A DNA stretch of 64,000 nt from an uncultured bacterium (lineage in GTDB: Bacteria > Bacillota > Clostridia > Lachnospirales > Lachnospiraceae): positions 1 through 64,000 of the forward strand of contig CAJMQE010000009.1 in the NCBI GenBank assembly GCA_905215405.1, given 5' to 3'. A model generated the notes under the pieces. That model searched no databases. It had not been told where the DNA came from and saw nothing but the letters and a program-made list of their open reading frames with translations. Shown piece after piece: positions 1 through 9,201 of this stretch (positions within the stretch are counted from its first letter, which is position 1; every line of letters begins with the position of its first letter). The position numbers and the translations under genes are program-made.

Positions 1-146
1 GTATTCTTTTTGGTCAATTCCTTTACTCTTTAAAGTATACAGGAAGCTCCTCATATATTTATAAGAATAATTATACTCTTCCCACTACTACTTTCAACCA
101 ATCTGCATAAAAAGACATATATGAGCATAAACAGACATTTTTCACA

Positions 147-1538
147 TTATTCTTTCATTTCTCTTAATATGCTGAATCCAATTGGTACAGATAATGCCAG
201 AGAACACCAATCCGCTACTGCCTGGCTCCATTCAATTCCTGTCAGACCGAATATACCTGATAATAAAAACAGTGCTGGTACGAAGAACAGGAACTGTCTG
301 GATAGTGCCAGGGTCGTTGCTTTGACCGCTTTTCCTATTGTCTGCGCCATCATATTGCAAAGAACAACAAATCCCGTAAATGGGAAGGATATACACTGCA
401 GGCGCAATGCTATGCTTCCAATTGCTACAACGTCTGGATCCCCTTTTCTGAACAGTTCAATGATCTGCGGTGCAAATGCAATGCCCGTAATAGAAATCGC
501 TAACAAAACAACAAAAGAGGACTTTACGCAGAACCAGAATGCCTTTCGAACTCGATCAAATTTTTTTGCCCCATAGTTAAATCCGCAAACAGGCTGGAAG
601 CCCTGTCCAAATCCGATCATTGCTGAGGAAGCGAACATCATGATTCTGGTCACGATCGACATAGCTGCGATAGCTGCGTCTCCATAGATTCCAGCTGTCT
701 GGTTCAGGCAGATCGTAGCAATACTTCCGCATCCTTGTCTTGCAAGAGATGGCAGTCCGCCACGGACAATTTCCTTAAAAAATGCTGGTGTCGGGCGAAA
801 ATTCTTTATATGTACCGGAATACCTTTTTTTCTTGTTCCATGTAATAAAAGGCAGAAACTTACGAACTGACTGATAATTGTCGCCAGTGCAGCTCCGGAT
901 GTTCCTAGTCCAAAGCCAAAAATAAAAATCGGATCCAATGCAATATTTAAAATGCCGCCTGTTGTGATTCCAATCATCGCATAAAACGCATTTCCCTGAA
1001 AACGCATCTGGTTATTGAGCACCAAAGAAGCAGTCATATAAGGTGCCCCAAGAAGAATAAAACGCATATAATCACATGCATATGGCATAATTGTATCTGT
1101 TGCACCGAGCATTCTTGCCAATGGGTGCATAAAAATAAAACCAAATATTGTGATCAGACAGCCCCCAAACAATGCGCTGAAGAACCCAATTGATGCCATT
1201 CTATCCGCAATTTCAAATTCTTTTTCACCTAGTTTTCTTGAAATAAAATTTCCAGATCCATGCCCAAAGAAAAAGCCAATCGCTTGAATTACTGCCATCA
1301 GTGAAAATACGATACCGACTGCTCCTGTTGCACTTGTGTTGATTTTTCCTACAAAGTATGTATCTGCCATGTTATAAATTGATGTAATCAGCATACTTAT
1401 AATCGTAGGAATCGCAAGTCTAAGAACAAGTGGCTCAATTTTTGTTTCCGTCATCATAATAAACTTTGCATTTGCCTTGTCTTCTGCAGTCATTTCCTCA
1501 CCTGCAGCATTTCTTTTCTCATAATTTTCATTGTCCAT
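147..1538 (-). CDS. MATE family efflux transporter
   Basis: Multidrug and toxin extrusion family protein, a multi-pass membrane antiporter that expels small molecules using an ion gradient. After a polar N-terminus of about 30 residues the protein shows the family opening, with YNMADTYFVG near residue 55 and, later, GFGQGFQPVCGFNYGAKK, a typical second-half MATE motif. About 460 residues is normal for the family. The ATG at 1538 is chosen because AGAGGTG lies just upstream; a longer frame to 1598 would begin inside a perfect terminator hairpin. The gene is last in the hprK-HPr direction but sits beyond that terminator, so it needs read-through or a promoter in the 43 bases between them. The substrate cannot be told from sequence. 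Confidence 0.93.
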   Translation of the reverse strand: MDNENYEKRNAAGEEMTAEDKANAKFIMMTETKIEPLVLRLAIPTIISMLITSIYNMADTYFVGKINTSATGAVGIVFSLMAVIQAIGFFFGHGSGNFISRKLGEKEFEIADRMASIGFFSALFGGCLITIFGFIFMHPLARMLGATDTIMPYACDYMRFILLGAPYMTASLVLNNQMRFQGNAFYAMIGITTGGILNIALDPIFIFGFGLGTSGAALATIISQFVSFCLLLHGTRKKGIPVHIKNFRPTPAFFKEIVRGGLPSLARQGCGSIATICLNQTAGIYGDAAIAAMSIVTRIMMFASSAMIGFGQGFQPVCGFNYGAKKFDRVRKAFWFCVKSSFVVLLAISITGIAFAPQIIELFRKGDPDVVAIGSIALRLQCISFPFTGFVVLCNMMAQTIGKAVKATTLALSRQFLFFVPALFLLSGIFGLTGIEWSQAVADWCSLALSVPIGFSILREMKE

Positions 1539-1580
1539 TCCATTCACCTCTAACTGCAATCCTGCCTGTAAAATACGAAT

Positions 1581-1615
1581 AAAACCCCGGAAGTGCAATT
1601 TACTTCCGGGGTTTT
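1581..1615 (-). terminator. Terminator after the whiA-HPr operon
   Basis: Perfect 14-bp inverted repeat (AAAACCCCGGAAGT, loop of 7, and its complement) about 100 bases after the HPr stop. The arms start with four A and end with four T, so it could work in both directions. It ends only 43 bases before the MATE start codon. Confidence 0.85.
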
Positions 1616-1717
1616 ATAATCGTTTAAAACTATCAATGATTCAATCAATAGATATCGTCTGTATGTTCTATCCTATATTTATTGTACCGGCTGTCATAAA
1701 TCTTTGACTAACAGACT

Positions 1718-1972
1718 CTATTCCTGGCCAGTTAAGTACTTTTCAATACTCTCAACTGCTTCCTGTTCATCTGATCCGTCAGCAGTTACAGTAATTTCTC
1801 CACCTTTTTTCAGTCCAAGTGCCATCATGCCCATGATGCTCTTTGCGTTAAATTTACTAGCCTCACTAATCACATGAATTGAACTGTCATACTGGCTCGC
1901 AATCTGTACAAGCATTGCTGTAGGTCTTGCATCTAATTCCTTAACTCCAACTTTAATATTTCTTGTAATCAT
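1718..1972 (-). CDS. HPr-like phosphocarrier with Asp in place of His15 (Crh-like)
   Basis: HPr-fold protein of 84 residues. True HPr carries phosphate from PEP on His15 within HARP. Here the same place reads LDARP with Asp14, so PTS phosphotransfer should be impossible. The regulatory serine region is intact: AKSIMGMM with Ser45, the site modified by HPr kinase. This is the pattern of Bacillus Crh (Gln at that site), which acts only as a CcpA co-regulator. Its ATG overlaps the whiA stop as ATGA, so translation is probably coupled, and hprK itself lies five genes upstream in the same direction. Likely role: a signalling-only substrate of HprK in carbon control. The family call is certain; the regulatory role is inferred. 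Confidence 0.88.
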   Translation of the reverse strand: MITRNIKVGVKELDARPTAMLVQIASQYDSSIHVISEASKFNAKSIMGMMALGLKKGGEITVTADGSDEQEAVESIEKYLTGQE

Positions 1973-2928
1973 TTTTGATAATCCTCCCTGGTATCTCTCA
2001 GATGTTCCGCCATTTCACTCAACTTTCGAAGTCTGTGATTCACTCCGGACTTTCCTACCGGTGGTGACAACAGCATTCCCAAATCCTTTAGGTTCATGTC
2101 GGGATTCTCCAGTCGTGCATAAGCCACTTCCTTCAGTCCAGCCTTCAAGCCGTCTAACCCAATGGTGTCCCTGATATACTCAATATCTCTACTTTGCTTT
2201 ACGGCAGCTTCTACCGTTTTGTTCAAGTTCGCTGTTTCGCAATTGACCTGCCGGTTGACCGAATTCCGCATTTCTTTGAGAATTCTTACATTCTCAAGCT
2301 GCATCAGCGATACATGAGCTTCCATAATGTTAAGAATATCAACGATATGTGTCCCTTCTTTAATATACACAACAAAGTACTTCTTACGCTGTATAATCTT
2401 GGAATCCACATCAAAAGAATTGATAACGTCTCTTAACTGTTCAGCCTTCTTCTGACTCGTACATACGATCTCGAAGTGGTAGAACTTCTTCGGGTCACTG
2501 ATGGAACCTGATGCAAGAAATGCACCCCTGATAAATGTTCTTCTACAGCATGTCTGCTGAATCAGAATCGGATTTACAAGTTCATCCTGCTCTGAATAAG
2601 TATGATTCTCATAGAGCTTCAGCGTCTGTAAAATCCTGATACAAGTATCCTGATCATCAATATGTATTGTGTATGTAGAGCCTTTTTTTATATCATCGTA
2701 GTTATGATGATTTTCTGCATATATATTAAATGTTTTTTCTAATAATGTAAAGTACTTTCTTACAACAGATTCGTTTTCTGTGCTTAATTTGATTGAAAAC
2801 TCACCATTTTCATGTTGAATTATCTCACCACACATCGCTGTCATCGCTGCGATCTCTGCAATCTGACAATGTCTTGCACTACTGATATGTCTTGAAAGTT
2901 CGTCTTTTACCTCTGCTGAAAATGACAT
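1969..2928 (-). CDS. whiA: DNA-binding protein WhiA
   Basis: WhiA is a conserved Gram-positive protein with an N-terminal domain related to LAGLIDADG homing endonucleases and a C-terminal helix-turn-helix. It controls sporulation genes in Streptomyces and affects division and chromosome segregation in Bacillus. The first 80 residues match the WhiA N-terminal domain; RGAFLASGSISDP near residue 135 is the family landmark; the helix-turn-helix lies near 275-305 (LGMLLSPPVGKSGVNHRLRK). Length of 319 is normal. It starts 10 bases after the rapZ stop, with AGTAGGT overlapping that stop as ribosome site, and overlaps the HPr-like gene by four bases. The usual yvcK (mgfK) gene between rapZ and whiA is absent here. 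Confidence 0.95.
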   Translation of the reverse strand: MSFSAEVKDELSRHISSARHCQIAEIAAMTAMCGEIIQHENGEFSIKLSTENESVVRKYFTLLEKTFNIYAENHHNYDDIKKGSTYTIHIDDQDTCIRILQTLKLYENHTYSEQDELVNPILIQQTCCRRTFIRGAFLASGSISDPKKFYHFEIVCTSQKKAEQLRDVINSFDVDSKIIQRKKYFVVYIKEGTHIVDILNIMEAHVSLMQLENVRILKEMRNSVNRQVNCETANLNKTVEAAVKQSRDIEYIRDTIGLDGLKAGLKEVAYARLENPDMNLKDLGMLLSPPVGKSGVNHRLRKLSEMAEHLRDTREDYQK

Positions 2929-2937
2929 ATATATTAC

Positions 2938-3810
2938 CTACTTCTTTCTGATTGCATCTTTATCGATATCCCTGTGTTCCAGCTTTATTCCATATTCCAT
3001 ATCCTGAATTCTGTTAAAAAGTGCATTGGCAAGCGTTACTGAACGATGCTTGCCACCTGTACAGCCAATCGCAATAACCAGACTGTTCTTTCCCTCCAGC
3101 ACATAATTTGGAATCAAAAACCGAATCATATCTTCCAGCTTTGTAAGAAATGTTCTAGTCGCTTCAAATCCCATTACATAATCCTGTATTTCTTTGTCAT
3201 TTCCTGTCAGATTACGTAGTCCATCCACATAGTATGGATTAGGAAGAAAACGAACATCAAAAACAAGATCTGCATCGCTTGGAATTCCATATTTAAATCC
3301 GAAGGACAGAATCGAAATAAAAAGATTTGCATATTTTTTATCCAGCACAAAAATCTTTTCCAATTCCTGCTTAAGTTCTCGCGTCAGGAGCTGGCTCGTA
3401 TCAATAATATAATCTGCCTGTTTTTTCAGAAAATCAAGCTGTGCTCTCTCTTCTGTAATTCCTTTGTCCACCCGCTCCTCTTTTGCAAGTGGATGAACCC
3501 TTCTTGTTTCTTTATAACGTTTAATCAGCACATCGTCACTGGCATCCAGAAAAAGGATCTTATAGAGATAATGTCTCTCTGTCATTTCATCCAGTACTGC
3601 TGCCAGTTCTCCAAGTGCGTTACCATTTCTGATATCCACGCCCAAAGCGATATTGGGATTTCCATCCTCCTGAACAGCTGCAAGTTCTGCGAATTTGATA
3701 ACAAGTGAAATCGGCATATTATCAACACAATAATAACCAGCATCCTCCAAAACCCTTAATGCAGTTGTCTTTCCCGCTCCAGACATTCCAGTAACAATTA
3801 CAATCTTCAT
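2938..3810 (-). CDS. rapZ: RNase adapter / nucleotide-binding protein RapZ (YvcJ)
   Basis: P-loop protein of the RapZ/YvcJ family. In E. coli it binds glucosamine-6-phosphate and guides RNase E to the sRNA GlmZ; in Bacillus YvcJ hydrolyses GTP and affects competence. The Walker A sequence GMSGAGKTTA starts near residue 7 and the C-terminal signature GCTGGKHRSV lies near residue 250. The ATG at 3810 is preferred, with AGGGAG upstream and MKIVIVTG as the normal N-terminus, over a frame eight codons longer. It lies between murB and whiA, the usual firmicute context linking cell-wall precursor supply with carbon signalling. Length about 290 is normal. Confidence 0.95.
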   Translation of the reverse strand: MKIVIVTGMSGAGKTTALRVLEDAGYYCVDNMPISLVIKFAELAAVQEDGNPNIALGVDIRNGNALGELAAVLDEMTERHYLYKILFLDASDDVLIKRYKETRRVHPLAKEERVDKGITEERAQLDFLKKQADYIIDTSQLLTRELKQELEKIFVLDKKYANLFISILSFGFKYGIPSDADLVFDVRFLPNPYYVDGLRNLTGNDKEIQDYVMGFEATRTFLTKLEDMIRFLIPNYVLEGKNSLVIAIGCTGGKHRSVTLANALFNRIQDMEYGIKLEHRDIDKDAIRKK

Positions 3811-3891
3811 TTCAAACTCCCTGCATTTAAACACAATCGCGAAATGCTAAGTACACACTGAGCTGCTTAACATTTTCTCTTATTTAACAAG

Positions 3892-4872
3892 TTAAAAACC
3901 CAGTTTTCGAACTTCCAGCTCCAGTTCGACACCGGACATTTCTTTTACTTTCATTTTAACATCATCTGTCAATCGGATAATGTCGGCTGCTGTCGCATTT
4001 CCTTTATTAATGACAAATCCTGCGTGTTTTTCTGATACCTGCGCGCCGCCAACACTATACCCCTTCATTCCAGCTTCCTGAATCAACTGACCAGCGAAAT
4101 GTCCCTCAGGTCGTTTAAATGTACTGCCTGCACTAGGATACTCCAGCGGTTGTTTTTCCCGTCTTTTTCCAGCCAGATCTGCAATTGTTTTCTGTACAGT
4201 CTCCTTATCACCATAAGCAAGGCGGAAAGTTGCTGCAACGACAGTATATTTATTTTTTACAATATTGCTGGTTCTATAGCCCAGTTCCAGTTCTTCTGCT
4301 GTCATTTCTGAAAACAGTCCGTTTTCATCCATTACCGTTGCACATGCAAGAATATCCTTCATCTCTCCACCATATGCACCTGCATTCATTCTGACTGCGC
4401 CTCCGACCGTTCCAGGAATTCCTGTTGCGAATTCAAATCCAGTAACACCTTTTTTAGCCAGTTCATTTCCAAGTTTTCCGAGCATAACTCCTGCCTGTGC
4501 TTTTACGACACAATAATGAGTCTCTGTTTCTGCACCATCTGCTTTCGCTCCGGTCGGTCCACACTGGCTCATATCAGCAGAGGAATTCTGAAAATATTCT
4601 ATTTTATTAAATTTGTCATATAGTTGAATGATAATGCCCCTATACCCTTCATCACTTACCAACAGATTACTGCCATTGCCCATTACAAAATACGGTACCT
4701 GTTCTTCTCGGCATACCCGCATCACATCTCTAAGCTGCGCTTCCGTTTCAGGTGTTACAAAATAGTCCGCCGGACCACCTACCCTGAATGTTGTATGCTT
4801 TGCCATTGGCTCTCCTGTCAGCACATTTTCATTTCCAACAATATATTCAAGCTTGCTTCGCATTTCCTGCAT
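3892..4872 (-). CDS. murB: UDP-N-acetylmuramate dehydrogenase MurB
   Basis: FAD enzyme that reduces UDP-GlcNAc enolpyruvate to UDP-MurNAc with NADPH, in the cytoplasm. FAD-binding signatures are visible: HTTFRVGGPAD near residue 26, FVMGNGSNLLVSDEG near 63 and EFATGIPGTVGGAVRMNAGA near 145. The C-terminal domain has YPSAGSTFKRPEG with the catalytic Ser region, and GAQVSEKHAGFVINKGNATA. A low-complexity insertion of about 20 residues (near 98-118) follows the first FAD motif and is probably a surface loop. GGAGAAAA sits six or seven bases before the ATG. The gene lies between glucokinase and rapZ in one operon. Confidence 0.95.
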   Translation of the reverse strand: MQEMRSKLEYIVGNENVLTGEPMAKHTTFRVGGPADYFVTPETEAQLRDVMRVCREEQVPYFVMGNGSNLLVSDEGYRGIIIQLYDKFNKIEYFQNSSADMSQCGPTGAKADGAETETHYCVVKAQAGVMLGKLGNELAKKGVTGFEFATGIPGTVGGAVRMNAGAYGGEMKDILACATVMDENGLFSEMTAEELELGYRTSNIVKNKYTVVAATFRLAYGDKETVQKTIADLAGKRREKQPLEYPSAGSTFKRPEGHFAGQLIQEAGMKGYSVGGAQVSEKHAGFVINKGNATAADIIRLTDDVKMKVKEMSGVELELEVRKLGF

Positions 4873-4897
4873 TTTTTCTCCATTCCTGCCTTTAAAT

Positions 4898-5902
4898 CTA
4901 ATTTTGCACTGCGTTCAGCAATAATTTTGCACTTCCATACATTCCTGCATCATTTCCAAGTCTGGCCTGTATAATTCTGGTGTCCTTACTTGCATGAAAT
5001 GCATATTGCCTGTAATAAGCAGTAATCTTATCTATAAAATATGTACCTGCGGCTGAAACGCCACCACCGATGATAAAGCACTCCGGGTCAAACATGCATG
5101 CTGCATCAGCCAGTGCTCTGCCAAGATAACTGCTTACCAGTTCAACCGTCTGTGCTGCCACCTTATCGCCTTTTTTTGCCTCATCAAATACATCTTTTGC
5201 TGTAAAGTCTGTAGTTCCTGTCTTCTGCAAAGAAGATTCAAGCCCTGTCTGTTTCAGAATTCTCCTGGCAGTTCTGACTATGCCTGTTGCTGAGGCAACC
5301 TGCTCAAGACATCCTTTTTTGCCGCAATTACAATACTCCTCTTCATCATCTACCATAGGCATATGACCAAGTTCTGCTGCGGCGCCGTTTTTACCAAATA
5401 CAGGTCTTCCGTTCAGAATAACACCGCCACCAATGCCAGTTCCAACCGTTATAAATACCATACTTGTGTAGCCCTGTGCGCCACCCTTCCAGTATTCTCC
5501 GAGAGCTGCCATATTGGCATCATTTCCAACTTTCACCTGTAGTCCGGACTTTTGTTCCATGATCTTTTCCACATCTATGACATCCCAACCAAGATTAATG
5601 CACCGATTGACAATTCCTTGTTCCGTCACTGCCCCTGGTACCCCTATTCCAATGCCAGCAACTTCCGCTTTTGTAATCGACTTTTCTTGCATGACTGTCT
5701 GAATCTTATCCAGAATATCTCCAATGATGTATTTACCATTTTCCTCTTTTCTCGTAGGAATCTGGTATTTCTCGATCATCGTTCCTTCCATATCAAGAAG
5801 ACCGATTTTGACGGTCGTGCCGCCAAGATCGACTCCAAAACAGAATTTATGCGTCTGTGTCTGCAAATCCGTCGTCAATTTCCTCGTCATCATCCTCATC
5901 AT
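4898..5902 (-). CDS. glcK: ROK family glucokinase
   Basis: ATP-dependent glucose kinase of the ROK family, feeding glycolysis from internal glucose. The ATP motif GVDLGGTTVKIG is near residue 23 and the ROK zinc site EYCNCGKKGCLEQ near residue 185. The N-terminus is unusual: five possible ATG codons (5902, 5899, 5893, 5890) lie inside the 3' end of hprK, and the first 20 residues are an accident of this overlap. GAGGGGG sits only one base before 5902 but about ten before 5893, so 5893 or 5890 may be the true start. The overlap of up to 56 bases with hprK suggests translational coupling of the sugar kinase with the HPr kinase. Confidence 0.92.
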   Translation of the reverse strand: MMRMMTRKLTTDLQTQTHKFCFGVDLGGTTVKIGLLDMEGTMIEKYQIPTRKEENGKYIIGDILDKIQTVMQEKSITKAEVAGIGIGVPGAVTEQGIVNRCINLGWDVIDVEKIMEQKSGLQVKVGNDANMAALGEYWKGGAQGYTSMVFITVGTGIGGGVILNGRPVFGKNGAAAELGHMPMVDDEEEYCNCGKKGCLEQVASATGIVRTARRILKQTGLESSLQKTGTTDFTAKDVFDEAKKGDKVAAQTVELVSSYLGRALADAACMFDPECFIIGGGVSAAGTYFIDKITAYYRQYAFHASKDTRIIQARLGNDAGMYGSAKLLLNAVQN

Positions 5903-6833
5903 TCCCCCTCATGAGATTCTCCTGAACACGTTTGTATAACTCTTTGGCTGCATTATAACCCATTTTCTTCTGTCTGTGATTGACCGCTGCTGATTCAACA
6001 ATAACAGCAAGATTACGGCCAGGTCTGATAGGAAGTGAATGACACACTACCTTGTTACCAAGATATTCGATATATTCTTCTTCAAGACCAAGTCTGTCAT
6101 ATTCTTTTTCCTTATTCCAGTCTTCCAGCTTAATGACCATATCGATCTGCTGTGTCTCTTTTACACTTTCAACACCGAACAGTGTTTTGACATCAATAAT
6201 TCCGATTCCCCTTAATTCGATGAAATATTTTGTCACACCTGGTGCTGTACCGATCAATGTAGCATCACTGACCTTACGGATCTCTACTGCATCATCCGTT
6301 ACCAAACGATGTCCTCTTTTGATCAGCTCCAGTGCAGCTTCACTCTTACCAATACCACTTTCACCTGTAATCAGTACACCTTCGCCATATACATCGACCA
6401 ATACACCATGGATAACAATGCAAGGTGCGAGCTGTACTTTGAGCCATCTGATGACTTCTGCCATAAAGGAAGAAGTTGTCTTCTTTGTCTTTAAGATTGG
6501 AATTCCGTATTTTAAAGCGATTTCCAGAAGTTCTTCTTCTGGTTCCATATCTCTGCAGAATACTACGCATGGAATATTACTGGAAAGCAGCTGTGTATAA
6601 CGCTCCAGTCTGGTCTCTTTGGAAAGAGAATCCAGGTAAGCCTGTTCTACATATCCAATGATCTGAATCCGATCGTTATCAAAATGATCATAAAATCCTG
6701 TCAGCTGTAACGCCGGTCTGTTGACTTCCGGAATATGAAGCCATATATTTTTTGTCGAAATCTGAGGTGTTCTGTTCTCCAGATGCATCTTTTCAATTAC
6801 TTTGCTTAATCTTACTTTTTCTGATGAGGCCAT
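5847..6833 (-). CDS. hprK: HPr kinase/phosphorylase
   Basis: Bifunctional enzyme that phosphorylates Ser46 of HPr or Crh when glycolytic intermediates and ATP are high and removes it when phosphate is high; the sensor of catabolite control in firmicutes. The P-loop GESGIGKSEAALELI is near residue 155 and the signature LRGIGIIDVKTLFGVESV near 205. The ATG at 6833 follows AAGGAG; a TTG two codons earlier is an artefact. The C-terminus ends in a long acidic run (NDEDDDEEIDD), which is also where glucokinase begins in another frame. First gene of the hprK-glk-murB-rapZ-whiA-HPr set, with its own likely promoter after uvrC. Confidence 0.96.
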   Translation of the reverse strand: MASSEKVRLSKVIEKMHLENRTPQISTKNIWLHIPEVNRPALQLTGFYDHFDNDRIQIIGYVEQAYLDSLSKETRLERYTQLLSSNIPCVVFCRDMEPEEELLEIALKYGIPILKTKKTTSSFMAEVIRWLKVQLAPCIVIHGVLVDVYGEGVLITGESGIGKSEAALELIKRGHRLVTDDAVEIRKVSDATLIGTAPGVTKYFIELRGIGIIDVKTLFGVESVKETQQIDMVIKLEDWNKEKEYDRLGLEEEYIEYLGNKVVCHSLPIRPGRNLAVIVESAAVNHRQKKMGYNAAKELYKRVQENLMRGNDEDDDEEIDDGFADTDA

Positions 6834-6917
6834 ACGCAAAATCTCCTTTTTCCACTCCCAACGCCATGCAAAAAAGCCTTCTCTTACACTTTCTATGATA
6901 GTGCATGAATCGCTGTA

Positions 6918-6923
6918 ATTATA
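6918..6923 (-). promoter_or_regulatory. Possible -10 box for hprK
   Basis: Minus-strand TATAAT about 85 bases before the hprK start and just after the uvrC stop. No good -35 hexamer stands at 17 bases, so the call rests on the -10 box and the operon break. Confidence 0.4.
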
Positions 6924-6961
6924 ATACCATTGTATCTTCTTAATATATCACAAATGCTGTT

Positions 6962-8821
6962 TTAATGGAAGAAGTTATAGATATTTTGAGCCACCTGTTC
7001 CGTGATTCCTTCCACATCCATCAGATCATCCACTGATGCATTTTTGATTGCTGTTATTTCCATAAAATGTTTCATTAATGCTTTTCTTCTTGCCGGACCG
7101 ATTCCCTCGATATCATCCAGTACTGATTTGACCTGAAGCTTACTACGCAGACTTCTGTGATATTCAATTGCGAACCTATGTGCCTCATCCTGGACCCTTG
7201 TGATCAACTTGAACCCTTCACTATTGTGACTGATCGGGATCTCCACATTATTGAAATACAAGCCTCTGGTTCTATGGTTATCATCCTTTACCATACCACA
7301 CACTGGAATATTCAAATGCAGGGCATCTAATACTGACAATGCAATATTGACCTGTCCACGACCACCATCCATCATGATCAAATCAGGATAAACATTAAAT
7401 CCAGAGCCTTTGACAATTGAACCATCCTCTCCTACATGATCTCTGTTTTCCTGTATGCCTCGCTCAAATCGTCTGGTCAGTACTTCTTTCATACTCTTAT
7501 AATCATCCGGTCCTTTTACCGTTCGGATCTTGAACTTTCTATAGTCATTTTTCTTAGGTTTTCCCTCTTCAAAAACAATCATGGAACCTACGGATTCAAT
7601 ACCATTGGTATTGGATATATCATATGCTTCCACACGTCGGATCTTCTCCATATCGAGTAGGTCAGCAATTTCCTGCATTGCACCGATCGTACGCATATGT
7701 TCTCTCTTGATTCGTTCGCCGTCTTCCTTCAATACCTGGGCTGCATTCTTAAATGCCAATTCGACCAGTTTTTCCTTCGTTCCCTTCTGTGGTTCATAGA
7801 TCGTTACTTTCTGACCTCTTCGCTCACTCAGCCATTTGCTGATTACTTCATTATCTTCAATATCGACCTGCAAAAGGATCTTCGCTGGAATAAATGGTGT
7901 TCCTCCATAGTACTGTTTCATGAACTGTGATATAATCTCACTTCTGGTATCTCCGACTGCCACATTCATATGGAAATGTTCTCTGCCAAGCATCTTACCC
8001 TGTCGTACAAAGAATACCTGTACAACCGCATCATTTCCATCCATATCACAGGCAATAACATCCTTATCCTCCATATCACTGTCCGTAATCTTCTGATGCT
8101 GTACGACCTGTTTAACACTTTTGATCAGGTCCCTGTATTCCATTGCTTCTTCATATTCCATTTTTTCAGATGCAGCCTGCATTTTTTCTGTCAGATCATT
8201 TAAGATATCCGCATAATTTCCATTCAGAAAATCGATGACCTTTTTGATGGATTTCTTATATTCGTCCTTAGATATATACCCCTGGCATGGTGCTGTACAC
8301 TGTTTGATATGGTAATTCAGACATGGACGTTCTTTGCAGGTATCTTTGGGGAGCACACGATTACAGGTACGAATCTTATAAAGCTTACATAGTAGTTCAA
8401 TGGCATCTTTTACCGCTGCAGAGCTGGTATAAGGGCCAAAATATTTACACTTGTCCTTTTTCATTCTTCGTGCGAACTGCACTCTTGGGAAATCTTCATT
8501 TACCGTTATTCTAATAAATGGATAGGACTTGTCATCCTTTAACATTGTATTGTACTTTGGACTGTGCTCCTTGATCAGATTACTCTCCAGGACCAGTGCT
8601 TCCAACTCTGAATCTGTAATAATATATTCAAAATGATCAATGTGAGAGACCATGTGTTGAATCTTTACCGTCAGATTCCGGCTACTCTGGAAATACTGTC
8701 TGACTCTGTTCTTTAGGCTGATTGCCTTTCCCACATAAATGATCGTATCCAGTTTATCATGCATAATATATACGCCAGGCTTACCCGGCAGTTTCTTTAA
8801 TTCTTCCTCGATATTAAACAT
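6962..8821 (-). CDS. uvrC: Excinuclease ABC subunit UvrC
   Basis: Dual-incision nuclease of nucleotide excision repair, acting with UvrA and UvrB. Domains in order: GIY-YIG nuclease at about 12-95 (PGVYIMHDK, YVGKAISLKNRVRQYF), a cysteine-bearing linker (KERPCLNYHIKQCTAPC), a UVR coiled-coil that binds UvrB near 200-240, the RNase H-like nuclease from about 385 (VEAYDISNTNG) and tandem helix-hairpin-helix motifs at the end (LDDIEGIGPARRKALMKHF). Length 619 is normal. GGAGATAAC precedes the ATG. It follows ftsH after a terminator, so it is probably transcribed separately. Confidence 0.96.
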   Translation of the reverse strand: MFNIEEELKKLPGKPGVYIMHDKLDTIIYVGKAISLKNRVRQYFQSSRNLTVKIQHMVSHIDHFEYIITDSELEALVLESNLIKEHSPKYNTMLKDDKSYPFIRITVNEDFPRVQFARRMKKDKCKYFGPYTSSAAVKDAIELLCKLYKIRTCNRVLPKDTCKERPCLNYHIKQCTAPCQGYISKDEYKKSIKKVIDFLNGNYADILNDLTEKMQAASEKMEYEEAMEYRDLIKSVKQVVQHQKITDSDMEDKDVIACDMDGNDAVVQVFFVRQGKMLGREHFHMNVAVGDTRSEIISQFMKQYYGGTPFIPAKILLQVDIEDNEVISKWLSERRGQKVTIYEPQKGTKEKLVELAFKNAAQVLKEDGERIKREHMRTIGAMQEIADLLDMEKIRRVEAYDISNTNGIESVGSMIVFEEGKPKKNDYRKFKIRTVKGPDDYKSMKEVLTRRFERGIQENRDHVGEDGSIVKGSGFNVYPDLIMMDGGRGQVNIALSVLDALHLNIPVCGMVKDDNHRTRGLYFNNVEIPISHNSEGFKLITRVQDEAHRFAIEYHRSLRSKLQVKSVLDDIEGIGPARRKALMKHFMEITAIKNASVDDLMDVEGITEQVAQNIYNFFH

Positions 8822-9091
8822 TTGTTATCTCCATTAAATCTGTTATAAATCTGTTACCTTTGTTGTTCTGTACTTATTATTTGTGTATGTATGTTTCTAT
8901 ATCTATATGTTTCATTCTGATACCATTCCTATTGAGCAATCCGTATGTTCTCTTCTTGTTTTCGTTTCTATTGAAGCTACTATTATCACTAGTATCTATC
9001 AACTATTGCTCACATGTGCATGTTTCATTGACAGTTGCCTGTCTACCATTTATTATACATCATTCTTGCACTAAAAGCTTTCCAATATATG

Positions 9092-9126
9092 AAAAATGAT
9101 TACACCAGGAATCTGATGTAACCATT
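9092..9126 (-). terminator. Rho-independent terminator after ftsH
   Basis: Minus-strand hairpin of about 12-14 bp (core TTACATCA, loop GATTCC, TGGTGTAA, one G-U pair) followed by five U. It lies about 75 bases after the ftsH stop. The rest of the 380-base gap (8822-9201) is AT-rich and shows no open frame with a ribosome site. Confidence 0.78.
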
Positions 9127-9201
9127 TCTCACGTTTTTATGGAACTTTCTCATAAAGTTATTTTTTTATTTAAATTTAGATTACAAAGTATTCCAACTGG
9201 A

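Noticed and set aside
121..576. Plus-strand frame opposite the MATE gene
   Set aside because: Shadow of the coding strand; no ribosome site and no recognisable motif. The same holds for the other frames lying opposite or within clear genes.
1539..1598. Longer MATE start at 1598
   Set aside because: It lies inside the terminator hairpin and lacks a ribosome site; 1538 has one.
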